The position numbers and the translations under genes were made by a program. Positions 52,977 through 60,858 of a DNA stretch of 64,000 nt are shown here, one piece after another. Within the stretch, counting starts at the first letter, position 1; each line of letters starts with the position of its first letter. The notes under the pieces are model-generated. The model was not told the DNA's origin and ran no database searches. It worked only from the letters and a program-made list of their open reading frames with translations. Source of the stretch: UBA8949 sp942493365 (GTDB lineage Bacteria > Bacillota > Clostridia > Saccharofermentanales > UBA5734); NCBI GenBank assembly GCA_942493365.1, contig OW818697.1, forward strand, positions 1,612,001 to 1,676,000. The letters are read 5' to 3'.

Positions 52977-53213
52977 TTACCGGAACATGCCCGGCGGCAA
53001 AATTTTGTCTAGAAGATCGCGGAAAGCTTCGCGGTTTCTAAAATATCGAATACCCAGAATATAGCCTATAACGGTGAAAAGGATGAGAAACAGGGTTTGA
53101 AAAAAACCAAAAAGTATCAGTGAAAGCGCCAAGGCAAAACCGACGACAGCACCGATCGCCCCCGGGTTTCTACCCCGCAGACCCTCCAGAAATTGCTGCC
53201 AAAACGATTTCAT
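52977..53213 (-). CDS. DUF2273 small membrane protein
   Basis: 78 residues with two hydrophobic segments (about 20-36 and 38-55) after the conserved-looking start GLRGRNPGAIGAVVGFALAL. DUF2273 proteins sit beside Asp23 and AmaP and are thought to be part of the same membrane-associated stress complex. It is seven bases from amaP. Confidence 0.88.
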   Translation of the reverse strand: MKSFWQQFLEGLRGRNPGAIGAVVGFALALSLILFGFFQTLFLILFTVIGYILGIRYFRNREAFRDLLDKILPPGMFR

Positions 53214-53219
53214 GGCCGC

Positions 53220-53771
53220 TTACCGCTCGATGCGCGCGGCGACAGGCTCGACGCGAACAACGCGGACAACCACCTGCGCAACAGGGATGCCCGTATAACG
53301 TTCAATGTCTTTTTTGATTCGATCCTGGACCTTGGCCATCATCACGGGCACTTCAACATCCGAATACAAAACGGCGCTCAATTGAACATTGATTTTGTCA
53401 CCCTTCGACGGCGCGACGCGGGCTCTGGCCGATTTGATGCCGCACTGCGCCGACTTGGCCGCGTTGAGGGCGATGCTTTCAATGGCATCGACACCGATGT
53501 CGATGTTGCCGATATCGGTGCTGCGGATGCGCGAACGACGCAGGCGGCCGCTCATAATCCCGTAAACGATGGTCGCGACGCACAAAGCCAGCACGACCAA
53601 CGAGAGGATGATGACCACGGCATTGTAAGGCGCTTTGTCAGGCAAATAGGTCATCAGCTGGAGAACGCCGCCAAGCACTGCGTTATCAATCATCATCATG
53701 AAAAACACAAAGGCAAAAACAGCTACGATAAAAGCAAAAACAATCAGGGAATAACGGACAAACTGATTCAT
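53220..53771 (-). CDS. amaP: Alkaline shock response membrane anchor protein
   Basis: 183 residues: two transmembrane segments (about 8-28 and 52-72) followed by an Asp23-like cytosolic domain with basic linker GRLRRSRIR. In Staphylococcus AmaP anchors Asp23 at the membrane. The start overlaps the asp23 stop (ATGA), which supports the partnership. Confidence 0.88.
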   Translation of the reverse strand: MNQFVRYSLIVFAFIVAVFAFVFFMMMIDNAVLGGVLQLMTYLPDKAPYNAVVIILSLVVLALCVATIVYGIMSGRLRRSRIRSTDIGNIDIGVDAIESIALNAAKSAQCGIKSARARVAPSKGDKINVQLSAVLYSDVEVPVMMAKVQDRIKKDIERYTGIPVAQVVVRVVRVEPVAARIER

Positions 53772-54145
53772 TTTTTGTCTTCCTCTCTGGCGATAACCCC
53801 TTTGACATGAACATTGACGGTTTCGACGATCAGCCCGGTGTATTTTTCAACGTCCGATTTAACTTGCTCCTGGAGGCTCCAGGCGACTTCCGGAATGATG
53901 TTGCCATAGAAGATGATCGGATAAACGGTGATGCCGACAATCTCTTCGCTGCCTTCATGAAAGACAACTTTGACCCCCTTGCCTTCATGTTCAACACCAA
54001 TGGACTCTTTTATTGATGCGGCGGCGCTGGTTTCCAATCCGGCCACACCAGGGGTCTGCATGGCCGCTTCTGCGGCATACTGGGCAACGAACCCTCTTGA
54101 CATGGTCCGCTCGCCCTTGATCGAAGCCTGCGGATAATCGCTCAT
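53768..54145 (-). CDS. Asp23/Gls24 family envelope stress protein
   Basis: 125 residues in one Asp23 domain: VAQYAAEAAMQTPGVAGLET at the start and YTGLIVETVNVHVKGV at the end. The exact start is uncertain because a second in-frame ATG (codon 15) exists. It lies nine bases after efp and overlaps amaP. Family members are abundant, membrane-tethered proteins tied to cell-wall stress. Confidence 0.9.
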   Translation of the reverse strand: MSDYPQASIKGERTMSRGFVAQYAAEAAMQTPGVAGLETSAAASIKESIGVEHEGKGVKVVFHEGSEEIVGITVYPIIFYGNIIPEVAWSLQEQVKSDVEKYTGLIVETVNVHVKGVIAREEDKK

Positions 54146-54154
54146 GGCGCGAAA

Positions 54155-54712
54155 TCAGGCTCTTTCCATATAATCGCCGGTGCGGGTGTCGACTTTGATC
54201 CGTTCACCCTGATTGACGAAGAGGGGGACTTTGACGACAGCGCCGGTTTCGAGCGTGGCATTTTTGGTGGCATTTTGCGCGGTATCGCCCTTGACGCCGG
54301 GCTCGCAGTCGGTGATTTCCAGTTCGACGAAAATCGGCGGTTCAACGGCAAAAACCTGGCCTTTGTACGACAGCACTTTGCAGATCATTTCCTCTTTGAG
54401 AAATTTCATCGCGTCGCCCAGCGCTTCAGCTGTAAAGGGGATTTGCTCAAAGGTATTGATGTTCATAAAGTGATAAAGATCACCGTCGTTGTAGAGGTAG
54501 GTCATATCAGCACGGTCGAGCTGCGCTTTTTCGAATTTCTCATTGGGGTTGAAGGTGCGCTCGACAACAGCTCCGGTTCTGGCGTTGCGATACTTGGTAC
54601 GAACAAAGGCCGAACCTTTGCCGGGCTTGACATGCTGAAATTCAATGACTTGAAAAACATTGCCATCCATCTCAAAGGTGACGCCATTGCGAAACTCACC
54701 TGCGCTGATCAT
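54155..54712 (-). CDS. efp: Elongation factor P
   Basis: 185 residues in three OB-like domains. The loop that carries the essential lysine reads HVKPGKGSAFVRTKYRN (near residue 30). The C-terminal motif GDTAQNATKNATLETGA is standard. EF-P relieves ribosome stalling at polyproline runs, and the Pro-rich linker of the dehydrogenase at 59579 would be such a case. It has a clear ribosome site (TTGGAGGTAATT) and its own promoter. Confidence 0.97.
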   Translation of the reverse strand: MISAGEFRNGVTFEMDGNVFQVIEFQHVKPGKGSAFVRTKYRNARTGAVVERTFNPNEKFEKAQLDRADMTYLYNDGDLYHFMNINTFEQIPFTAEALGDAMKFLKEEMICKVLSYKGQVFAVEPPIFVELEITDCEPGVKGDTAQNATKNATLETGAVVKVPLFVNQGERIKVDTRTGDYMERA

Positions 54713-54770
54713 AAAGTAATTACCTCCAATATTGCCTCATCCATGTTTGATGATGGTCAAATTCTTTCCT

Positions 54771-54800
54771 ATTTTAGTCTATTATAATATAGACCGTCAA
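54771..54800 (-). promoter_or_regulatory. Promoter of the efp operon
   Basis: On the minus strand, TTGACG (54800-54795) overlaps the stop of the nfo gene and TAAAAT lies 18 bases on (54776-54771). The spacer is an inverted repeat, GTCTAT-n6-ATAGAC, which could be a regulator site or a weak hairpin. Confidence 0.6.
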
Positions 54801-55669
54801 GAGAAGCGACTCTTATCCAGGTATTCCTGATACATCTGCTGCATTTGCGCAGCGTCTTTGGCCTGGGTCTCGTCGGATTCACAAATAATGATCGGATCCA
54901 GCTGCATTTCCACCATGACCTGGGCGAATGGCTCGAAATCCGGACCATATTCCAGATCGGACAGTTTGTGGTGCATTTTTTCACCACCGGCTGTGAATTC
55001 AATGCGGCTGAAATGGACATGCATGATCTTGACACGAGCCATGCCGACACCGTCAGCCAGGGTTTGGCAGACCTGCCGGAAGTCGGCCGCGGTCTTCAAA
55101 CCGCCTTGCGTGCGGGCATTGTAATGGCCAAAATCGACACAAGGGATCAGTCGGTCGTCCAATCGGCAGAGCGCGATCACCTCTTCGAGATTGCCCAATT
55201 GATTGTTCTTCCCCATCACTTCCGGGCACAGCGTGCAATCCTGCATCAGCTTCAGGTCATCAGCGGTCCGGATCGCCTTGCTCAGCAGGCCGATGGCCAA
55301 CTGCAGCGCAGCTTCGCGGCTGCCGGCCTGGGCCGCGCTGCCGGGGTGGACGATCACCCGGACGGCGCCCATGTGCTGCGCCGCCTGCAAACTCTCGATG
55401 ATGTAGCCAATGGTTTTGTCCTGCTTTTCCGGATCAGGACTACCCAGATTGATATAATACGGCGCATGCAGACTGAGCTGGATCTGATGGGCAACAGCCG
55501 CTTCGCCGAGCAGCCGGGCATGGTCAGCGCCGATGTTGACACCGCGGCCGCATTGGTATTCATAGGCTGACAGGTTTTGCGCCGCCAGCCAGGCTGGCAT
55601 ATCAACCGACGATTTTAACCCGGCATCATAAAACGCCTGCGGATTGCCGGCTGGACCAAATTTCGGCAT
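54797..55669 (-). CDS. nfo: Endonuclease IV (AP endonuclease family 2)
   Basis: 290 residues, a TIM barrel with the metal-binding segments SLHAPYYINL, VIVHPGS, CPEVMGKNNQLGNLEEVI, VDFGHYNAR, MHVHFSRIEF and ICES. These follow endonuclease IV order, and GKNNQLG is characteristic. It nicks DNA at abasic sites. Lengths and motifs are normal. It is transcribed between yqeG and efp. Confidence 0.9.
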   Translation of the reverse strand: MPKFGPAGNPQAFYDAGLKSSVDMPAWLAAQNLSAYEYQCGRGVNIGADHARLLGEAAVAHQIQLSLHAPYYINLGSPDPEKQDKTIGYIIESLQAAQHMGAVRVIVHPGSAAQAGSREAALQLAIGLLSKAIRTADDLKLMQDCTLCPEVMGKNNQLGNLEEVIALCRLDDRLIPCVDFGHYNARTQGGLKTAADFRQVCQTLADGVGMARVKIMHVHFSRIEFTAGGEKMHHKLSDLEYGPDFEPFAQVMVEMQLDPIIICESDETQAKDAAQMQQMYQEYLDKSRFS

Positions 55670-55690
55670 AGGGATTCACCTCCGTGACAG

Positions 55691-56203
55691 TCATTTTGAA
55701 TTCATTTTGTAGCGGCGCAGGAGTATTTTCTCAATCCGGCGTTTGAGGCGAACATTCCAGACTTCCTCTGGAAAGCGCGGCCGGACCAGAATGGCCCGGC
55801 AACCCGCCCGGTGCGCCGCCATCATATCGGTCAGCAACTGGTCCCCGATCATGACGGTTTGACTGGCCGCAACGCCCGCTTTGCCGAAAGAGCGCTTCAG
55901 GGCCTTCGTCGAAGGTTTGTTGGCCAAGGCTTCATAGGGCAACCCGAGCGACGCGGCATACTGCTGAACGCGGTGCGGGGCGGCATTGGACACGATACTG
56001 CAAACCAGCCCGGCCTGCTGGATGCGCGCAACGGCGGTGCGGGCAAATTCGTCAGCCTCATGCGATCCGTGTCTCGCCAGCGTGTTGTCGATATCCAACA
56101 TCACCAGCCGAAATGCCTGGTTGGCCAAGGCCGAAAAATCGATTTCCAGCAAATCTTTATAGATTTCATCAGGCTTGATCAGCCTGTCCAATATCTTGAT
56201 CAT
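55691..56203 (-). CDS. yqeG: YqeG-family HAD phosphatase
   Basis: 170 residues from the ATG at 56203, the usual family length. HAD motif I is LVMLDIDNTLARHG (catalytic Asp pair), motif III lies in ALANKPSTKALKRSFGKA, and motif IV is VMIGDQLLTDM. There is no ribosome site before the ATG, and a promoter ends six bases before it, so the transcript is probably leaderless. YqeG is often near nfo, efp and aro genes; a homologue in other organisms dephosphorylates phosphatidylglycerophosphate. The substrate here is unknown. Confidence 0.9.
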   Translation of the reverse strand: MIKILDRLIKPDEIYKDLLEIDFSALANQAFRLVMLDIDNTLARHGSHEADEFARTAVARIQQAGLVCSIVSNAAPHRVQQYAASLGLPYEALANKPSTKALKRSFGKAGVAASQTVMIGDQLLTDMMAAHRAGCRAILVRPRFPEEVWNVRLKRRIEKILLRRYKMNSK

Positions 56204-56209
56204 ATTGAT

Positions 56210-56239
56210 AGTATCTTGGTTTTTTAAGCGATCGTCAAC
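56210..56239 (-). promoter_or_regulatory. Promoter of yqeG, leaderless type
   Basis: On the minus strand, TTGACG (56239-56234) and GATACT (56215-56210) with an 18-base spacer. Six bases separate the -10 box from the ATG, which puts the transcription start on the A of the ATG. Confidence 0.6.
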
Positions 56240-56269
56240 TATTAAGCCATTAAAACTGTGGATTTTTGT

Positions 56270-56298
56270 TGAAATCAAAGCACGCCTTGTCTATAATT
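56270..56298 (+). promoter_or_regulatory. Promoter of the aspartokinase gene
   Basis: TTGAAA and TATAAT with a 17-base spacer, 24 bases before the start codon. The divergent yqeG promoter lies 30 bases to its left. Confidence 0.85.
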
Positions 56299-56322
56299 GG
56301 ATTGTTTAAGGGGGAGTCAATC

Positions 56323-57675
56323 ATGAAATTATGCAAGTTCGGGGGATCATCGCTCGCCAATGCCGAGCAGATCCGCAAAGTATGCGATATTATGCTCAGT
56401 GATCCGGATCGTCGGATCATGGTTGTTTCCGCCCCTGGCAAACGCACACGTGAGGACACCAAGGTCACCGACCTGCTCATTACGCTGGCCAATGCCCGCA
56501 TCAACGGCAATAACGGCTGCGGTGAGCTGCAGGCCGTCGTCTCGCGTTTCGCCGTCATCGCCGATGATCTGGGCTTGTCATCAGCATGTATGACCGCCAT
56601 TGAGGATGACCTGACGGCTCGCACCAATGCTGACTGCTCCAATGCCATGAAATACATGGATTCACTCAAAGCCGCCGGCGAAGACAACTGCGCCCGTCTG
56701 GTCGCCGATTACCTCAAAAGTCTGGGTCGCGACGCAGCCTACTTCAACCCACAGGCGGCCGGCCTGTTGCTGACCGAAGAATACGGCAATGCGCAGGTTT
56801 TGCCCGAGTCCTACGACAACCTGGCCAAGCTGGCCGATTACCCTGGGCTGGTCATCTTCCCGGGCTTTTTTGGCTACACCAGGCAGGGCGAAGTCGTCAC
56901 CTTTTCCCGCGGCGGCTCTGACATCACCGGTTCAATCCTGGCCGCAGCCACCAACGCTGACGTCTATGAGAACTGGACCGATGTTGATTCGGTGTATGCC
57001 GTCAATCCTGCGCTGGTCAACAACCCGCACCCGATCAATGAAATTACGTATGACGAAATGCGCGAGCTTGCTTATGCCGGCTTTACGGTACTGCACGAAG
57101 AAGCCTTGGCGCCGGCCTTTCGCAAGGGCATTCCGGTCAATATTCGCAACACCAACAATCCGACAGCTCGCGGCACGATGATCGTCCGCCAGCGCTTCAA
57201 TTTCGAGGGCGTCGTCACCGGCATCGCCGGCGCCAAAGGCTTTTGCACCCTGACCATGAGCAAGTATCTGATGAACCGTGAGATCGGCTTTGCGCTGAAG
57301 ATTCTGCAGATTCTGGCCGACGAAGGCATCCCCTTCGAGCACATGCCTTCCGGCATTGATTCGCTGTCGATTGTCATGCGCAAAGAAGTCTTCCCGCTGG
57401 ACAAGCAGGAGATCGTCATGAAGCGGTTGGTCGATGAACTGGGTATTGAAAAAATCTCCGTCGATCGCAGTCTGGCCATCGTCATGATCGTCGGCGAAGC
57501 CATGGCGCGGACGGTCGGCGTCACGGCGCGGGCCTGTAATTCGCTGTCCAAAGCCGGCGTCAATCTGGAGATCATCAACCAGGGTTCGTCCGAGATCAGC
57601 GTCATGTTTGGCGTTCGCGAGGAGTACTGCAATTATGCTGTCAAGGAACTCTACAAGGAGTTCTTCCAGCGCTAA
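56323..57675 (+). CDS. Aspartate kinase
   Basis: 450 residues from the ATG seven bases after AAGGGGGAG. KFGGSS (5-10) and FSRGGSDITGSILAAA bind ATP and aspartate. The C-terminal 150 residues hold two ACT domains (FCTLTMSKYLMNREIGFALK and IVMIVGEAMARTVGVTARAC), so feedback control by lysine or threonine is likely. It phosphorylates aspartate, the first step to lysine, threonine and methionine, and so feeds O-acetylhomoserine sulfhydrylase. It is monocistronic. Whether to call it lysC, thrA-type or dapG cannot be settled. Confidence 0.95.
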   Translation: MKLCKFGGSSLANAEQIRKVCDIMLSDPDRRIMVVSAPGKRTREDTKVTDLLITLANARINGNNGCGELQAVVSRFAVIADDLGLSSACMTAIEDDLTARTNADCSNAMKYMDSLKAAGEDNCARLVADYLKSLGRDAAYFNPQAAGLLLTEEYGNAQVLPESYDNLAKLADYPGLVIFPGFFGYTRQGEVVTFSRGGSDITGSILAAATNADVYENWTDVDSVYAVNPALVNNPHPINEITYDEMRELAYAGFTVLHEEALAPAFRKGIPVNIRNTNNPTARGTMIVRQRFNFEGVVTGIAGAKGFCTLTMSKYLMNREIGFALKILQILADEGIPFEHMPSGIDSLSIVMRKEVFPLDKQEIVMKRLVDELGIEKISVDRSLAIVMIVGEAMARTVGVTARACNSLSKAGVNLEIINQGSSEISVMFGVREEYCNYAVKELYKEFFQR

Positions 57676-57689
57676 AACCCGCGTTCTGT

Positions 57690-57711
57690 CGATATTCGAT
57701 ATCGTATATCG
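57690..57711. promoter_or_regulatory. 22-bp palindrome upstream of heliorhodopsin, candidate operator
   Basis: The halves CGATATTCGAT and ATCGTATATCG are reverse complements at 10 of 11 positions, with no spacer. It lies 15 bases after the aspartokinase stop and 144 bases before the heliorhodopsin ATG. It lacks a T-run and is AT-rich, so it is more like a protein binding site than a terminator. A further GATATCGC half-site is at about 57790. Confidence 0.5.
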
Positions 57712-57854
57712 TTACAAATACCATTTCGTAACCCATCCTTCGTGTGCTCGCGTTGGGGTGGCTTATATTTGGCGCAATTGTAACGTGTGATATCGCAAAA
57801 TACGTGAATCAATTGTAATTTGAAAGCATCAATAATCATCAGGAGGAAAGTGAA

Positions 57855-58634
57855 ATGGAAACAAATCTGTTGAAATTGAAACGTTTTAACCTGATTATGG
57901 GCTTCTTTCATCTGATCCAGGGTATCGCGATGCTTTTTCTGGCCACAACGGTCATCCAGAAAATTGCGGCGTTTCAGCCGACCATTGTGCAGAATTTTCT
58001 AAAATTCGATGTGGCCAGCAAGACGCTGGTTCCCGATACCAAAGTCTTGTTCGACCTGCCCTTCGGCATTCTGGTCGCTTCATTTTTACTGATCTCAGCC
58101 GCCGCTCACGCTTTAATCGTCATCAAAAGCGACAAGTATCTGGCTGATATCCAAAGGGGTATCAACAAGTATCGCTGGTTTGAATACGCCATCAGTTCAT
58201 CGATCATGATCGTCCTGATTTCGACCTTGTTTGGCATCTATGACATCGCGACGCTGGTTGTCATTTTCATCGCCAACGCGACCATGAACCTCTTTGGTTT
58301 GGTCATGGAGCAGCTCAATTCTGGCGTCGATAAGAAGAACGTCAACTGGGGTCCTTTCATTTGGGGATCGATTGCCGGCCTGGCGCCCTGGATTGCCATC
58401 CTCTTGTATATGTTCGGCAACGGCAATTTTGACAGAACACCCTGGTTTGTCTGGGCCATCGTCGGCACCTACTTTGTCGCGTTTTGTACCTTCCCGATCA
58501 ACATGATCCTCCAGTACAAAGGCATCGGCAAATGGAAAAATTACGCTTATGGTGAGCGGACCTACATCGTGCTGAGCCTGGTCGCCAAATCGCTTCTGGC
58601 CTGGCTGGTGCTCTTTGGGGCGATGCAGCCTTAA
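57855..58634 (+). CDS. Heliorhodopsin
   Basis: 259 residues with seven hydrophobic segments. The family pattern is plain: LKRFNLIMGFFHLIQGIAML in TM1, a long loop before TM2, YRWFEYAISSSIMIVLI in TM3, NATMNLFGLVME in TM4, and YGERTYIVLSLVAKSLLAW in TM6-7. K245 in TM7 is the retinal Schiff-base lysine, E110 the counterion, and H19 and H85 match the two conserved pocket histidines. Heliorhodopsins have inverted topology (N-terminus inside) and slow photocycles; they do not obviously pump ions and are thought to be light sensors or enzyme partners. AGGAGGAAAG precedes the ATG. No retinal synthesis gene is nearby. Confidence 0.95.
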   Translation: METNLLKLKRFNLIMGFFHLIQGIAMLFLATTVIQKIAAFQPTIVQNFLKFDVASKTLVPDTKVLFDLPFGILVASFLLISAAAHALIVIKSDKYLADIQRGINKYRWFEYAISSSIMIVLISTLFGIYDIATLVVIFIANATMNLFGLVMEQLNSGVDKKNVNWGPFIWGSIAGLAPWIAILLYMFGNGNFDRTPWFVWAIVGTYFVAFCTFPINMILQYKGIGKWKNYAYGERTYIVLSLVAKSLLAWLVLFGAMQP

Positions 58635-58647
58635 TGGCAGGTTAGTG

Positions 58648-59589
58648 ATGAATCAGGCATTTTTCAAAGGACGGCACAAGCACAAGCGCTATTTTGAGGG
58701 CTGGTATTTTAAGTGTATCAGCGCGGATCGGCAGCATGCCATCGCCATCATCCCGGGCATGGCCATCGATCCCCTGGGCAACAAACATGCCTTTATTCAG
58801 GTGATCAACGCGGTCAATGGCAAAACGGCGTATCACCATTTCCCCTATGCCGACTTCGCCTCGCCAACCGATCGGTTTGCCATCCGCATTGGCAGCAACA
58901 CCTTTGCCGATCAGGGCTTATCCTTGGCCATCGACTCACCGGAGGGCCAAATCAAAGGCTCGCTGATATTTTCCAATATCCATGCTTTCCCTGTTTCACG
59001 CTTGAATCCCGGTATCATGGGACCCTTTACCTTTGTGCCGATTATGGAATGCTACCACGCGATTATTCATCTCGATCACGCCATTTCAGGTACGATCGAA
59101 CTGGATGGTGAGCTGATGGATTTTAACGGTGGGGCTGGCTACATCGAAAAGGATTACGGCCGTTCATTTCCGCGCACCTACCTTTGGCTGCAGGCCAGCC
59201 ATTTTGATTCGAGTCATGCCTCATTTGTTTTCTCGCAGGCGCGGATCCCCCTGCTCGGTCGGGAATTCCCTGGATTTTTCGCCTATTTCACAGATTTTGC
59301 CGGCCAAACCGTGCGCTTTGCGACCTACAATCGCTCGCGGCTGGAAAACTGGCAGGTCGATCCCATCGCCCGCACCTGCTCGGGACTGCTGCGCGGACCG
59401 CAAGGCAGCCTGACTTTTGCGGCAAAAATGATCGGCGGCGGCAAGCTACGAGCGCCGGTCGACGGCCTGATGGATCGCGAAATCATCGAAAGCATCACGG
59501 CGATCGTCAACCTTCGGCTGACCGATCGGCAGGGGCGGGTTATCTTTGCCGGAACCAGCACCGAAGCGGGTATGGAGATCAGTTGCTGA
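58648..59589 (+). CDS. Tocopherol-cyclase-like protein
   Basis: 313 residues from the ATG 13 bases after the heliorhodopsin stop, with GGCAGG upstream. The N-terminal motif RYFEGWYFKCIS and the later GYIEKDYGRSFPRTYLWLQA match the tocopherol cyclase family, a lipocalin-like beta-barrel pair. Plant and cyanobacterial members close the chromanol ring of prenylated quinols; those in Bacillota have no proven activity. There is no signal peptide or membrane segment. Sharing a transcript with heliorhodopsin suggests a common job, perhaps handling a hydrophobic isoprenoid ligand, but this is inference. The 3' end overlaps the convergent dehydrogenase gene by 11 bases. Confidence 0.85.
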   Translation: MNQAFFKGRHKHKRYFEGWYFKCISADRQHAIAIIPGMAIDPLGNKHAFIQVINAVNGKTAYHHFPYADFASPTDRFAIRIGSNTFADQGLSLAIDSPEGQIKGSLIFSNIHAFPVSRLNPGIMGPFTFVPIMECYHAIIHLDHAISGTIELDGELMDFNGGAGYIEKDYGRSFPRTYLWLQASHFDSSHASFVFSQARIPLLGREFPGFFAYFTDFAGQTVRFATYNRSRLENWQVDPIARTCSGLLRGPQGSLTFAAKMIGGGKLRAPVDGLMDREIIESITAIVNLRLTDRQGRVIFAGTSTEAGMEISC

Positions 59590-60829
59590 CCTGTTCGAGT
59601 CGGTAGATCTGACCGTTGAGGTCTACAACCCGCAGTTCGCCGGCCGCGTCTACGCCAAAAGACGCGATGTTAATCGCCGAATCAAGAATCATGGTATTGT
59701 GCGCCAACCCGTCTTCGTCGATCCAGAGCGACCAAAGCCGGCCCGATACGTAATCGCCATAGATGTAAGTTGCCTTGAGCAGCGGCGATTGTGTGCCGGC
59801 GTAGACATAGCCGCCGGTGATCGATTCGTCTGGCGCATGCGGGTATTCCCACACCGGCGGAATCATATCCGCCAAATTGAGGCCGGGAACATCTTTGTAG
59901 GCATGCAGCCCCTCTAAAGCGCTCCAGCCATAATTGCCGCCCTTGACAATCAGATCGACCTCTTCATAGAGACTCTGTCCGACATCCGCTGCCCACAGGC
60001 GGCCACTTGCGTCAAAGCTGAAACGCCAGGGGTTGCGCAGCCCAAAGGCGTATATTTCTTCGCGGTATCCCTGCGTATTGCCGACGAAGGGATTGTCTAC
60101 CGGTATGCTGAAAGGCTGGCTGCTCTCCGATGGATGAACGTCGATGCGCAGGATTTTGCCCAGCAGCGTGGTCAGATTCTGACCATTGTTCTGAGGGTCG
60201 CCCCCGGACCCACCATCGCCGACGGCAATATACAGGTAGCCGTCCGGCCCAAAGGCCAGGCATCCGCCATTGTGGTTTTCGTAGGGCTGGGCAAAGGTCA
60301 GCAGGACTTTTTCGCTGGCCGGGTCGGCGGCCAATGGATTTGTCGCGCTCCGGGTCAGTCGTGAGATGACCGTCCCGGCGCTGTTGGTGTAATTAACATA
60401 AATAAAACCGTTGCTTTTATAATCGGGATCAAACGCCAGTCCCAAGAGGCCCTGTTCACCGCCGCCGGAACGCACACGATCGGTTAGATCCAGAAAAACA
60501 TCCGCGGTGGTGGTATCAGCCTGATCGACAAATATTTTGATTCGACCTGCCCTTTCCACGACAAAGGCGTATTGGCTTAAAGCATCGACAACGCCAAAAT
60601 ACAGCGGCTGATTGAAGGTCAGATTGGGGTAGGCATTAACCAGGCTGAAGGTGCCTGTTTCCGGCGCGGGTGTCGGTGTCGGCGCTGGCGTCGGCGTCGG
60701 TGTCGGCGGTGCCGTCGTTGTTATTGTTGGAACCACCGATGTTTGCTGGCTCGTCAGCGTCGCGCCCTGGCAGGCTGTCAATGCTGAAAGTGTGATGATC
60801 ATCAACAGAATAAAATGCAACTTTTTCAT
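59579..60829 (-). CDS. PQQ-type glucose/sorbosone dehydrogenase lipoprotein
   Basis: 416 residues. The signal peptide ends in LSALTA-C20, so the protein is a lipoprotein. A Thr/Pro linker (about 35-57) of TPTPTPAP-like repeats leads to a six-bladed beta-propeller of the GSDH family: GGGEQGLLGLAFDPDY, ENHNGGCLAFGPDGYLYIAV, GDGGSGGDPQN, FGLRNPWRFSFD, GGNYGWSALEG and ITGGYVYAG. The histidine and arginine used by soluble PQQ glucose dehydrogenase appear to be kept (ENHNGG; GLRNPWR). A PQQ enzyme is odd for an anaerobe, so the cofactor and role are open. It is encoded alone with GGAGGAACTAGT upstream. Confidence 0.9.
   Translation of the reverse strand: MKKLHFILLMIITLSALTACQGATLTSQQTSVVPTITTTAPPTPTPTPAPTPTPAPETGTFSLVNAYPNLTFNQPLYFGVVDALSQYAFVVERAGRIKIFVDQADTTTADVFLDLTDRVRSGGGEQGLLGLAFDPDYKSNGFIYVNYTNSAGTVISRLTRSATNPLAADPASEKVLLTFAQPYENHNGGCLAFGPDGYLYIAVGDGGSGGDPQNNGQNLTTLLGKILRIDVHPSESSQPFSIPVDNPFVGNTQGYREEIYAFGLRNPWRFSFDASGRLWAADVGQSLYEEVDLIVKGGNYGWSALEGLHAYKDVPGLNLADMIPPVWEYPHAPDESITGGYVYAGTQSPLLKATYIYGDYVSGRLWSLWIDEDGLAHNTMILDSAINIASFGVDAAGELRVVDLNGQIYRLEQVSN
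60669..60713 (-). repeat. Thr/Pro linker repeat inside the dehydrogenase gene
   Basis: Short GGTGTC/GGCGTC-type units (plus strand) encode the alternating Thr-Pro/Ala-Pro linker between lipid anchor and propeller. It is a low-complexity tract prone to length change. Confidence 0.75.
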
Positions 60830-60858
60830 AACTAGTTCCTCCTTTTCTCGAAAAACGA

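Noticed and set aside
57676..57854. Small open frame upstream of heliorhodopsin
   Set aside because: No start codon with a ribosome site gives a credible peptide, and the stretch is better explained as regulatory DNA.
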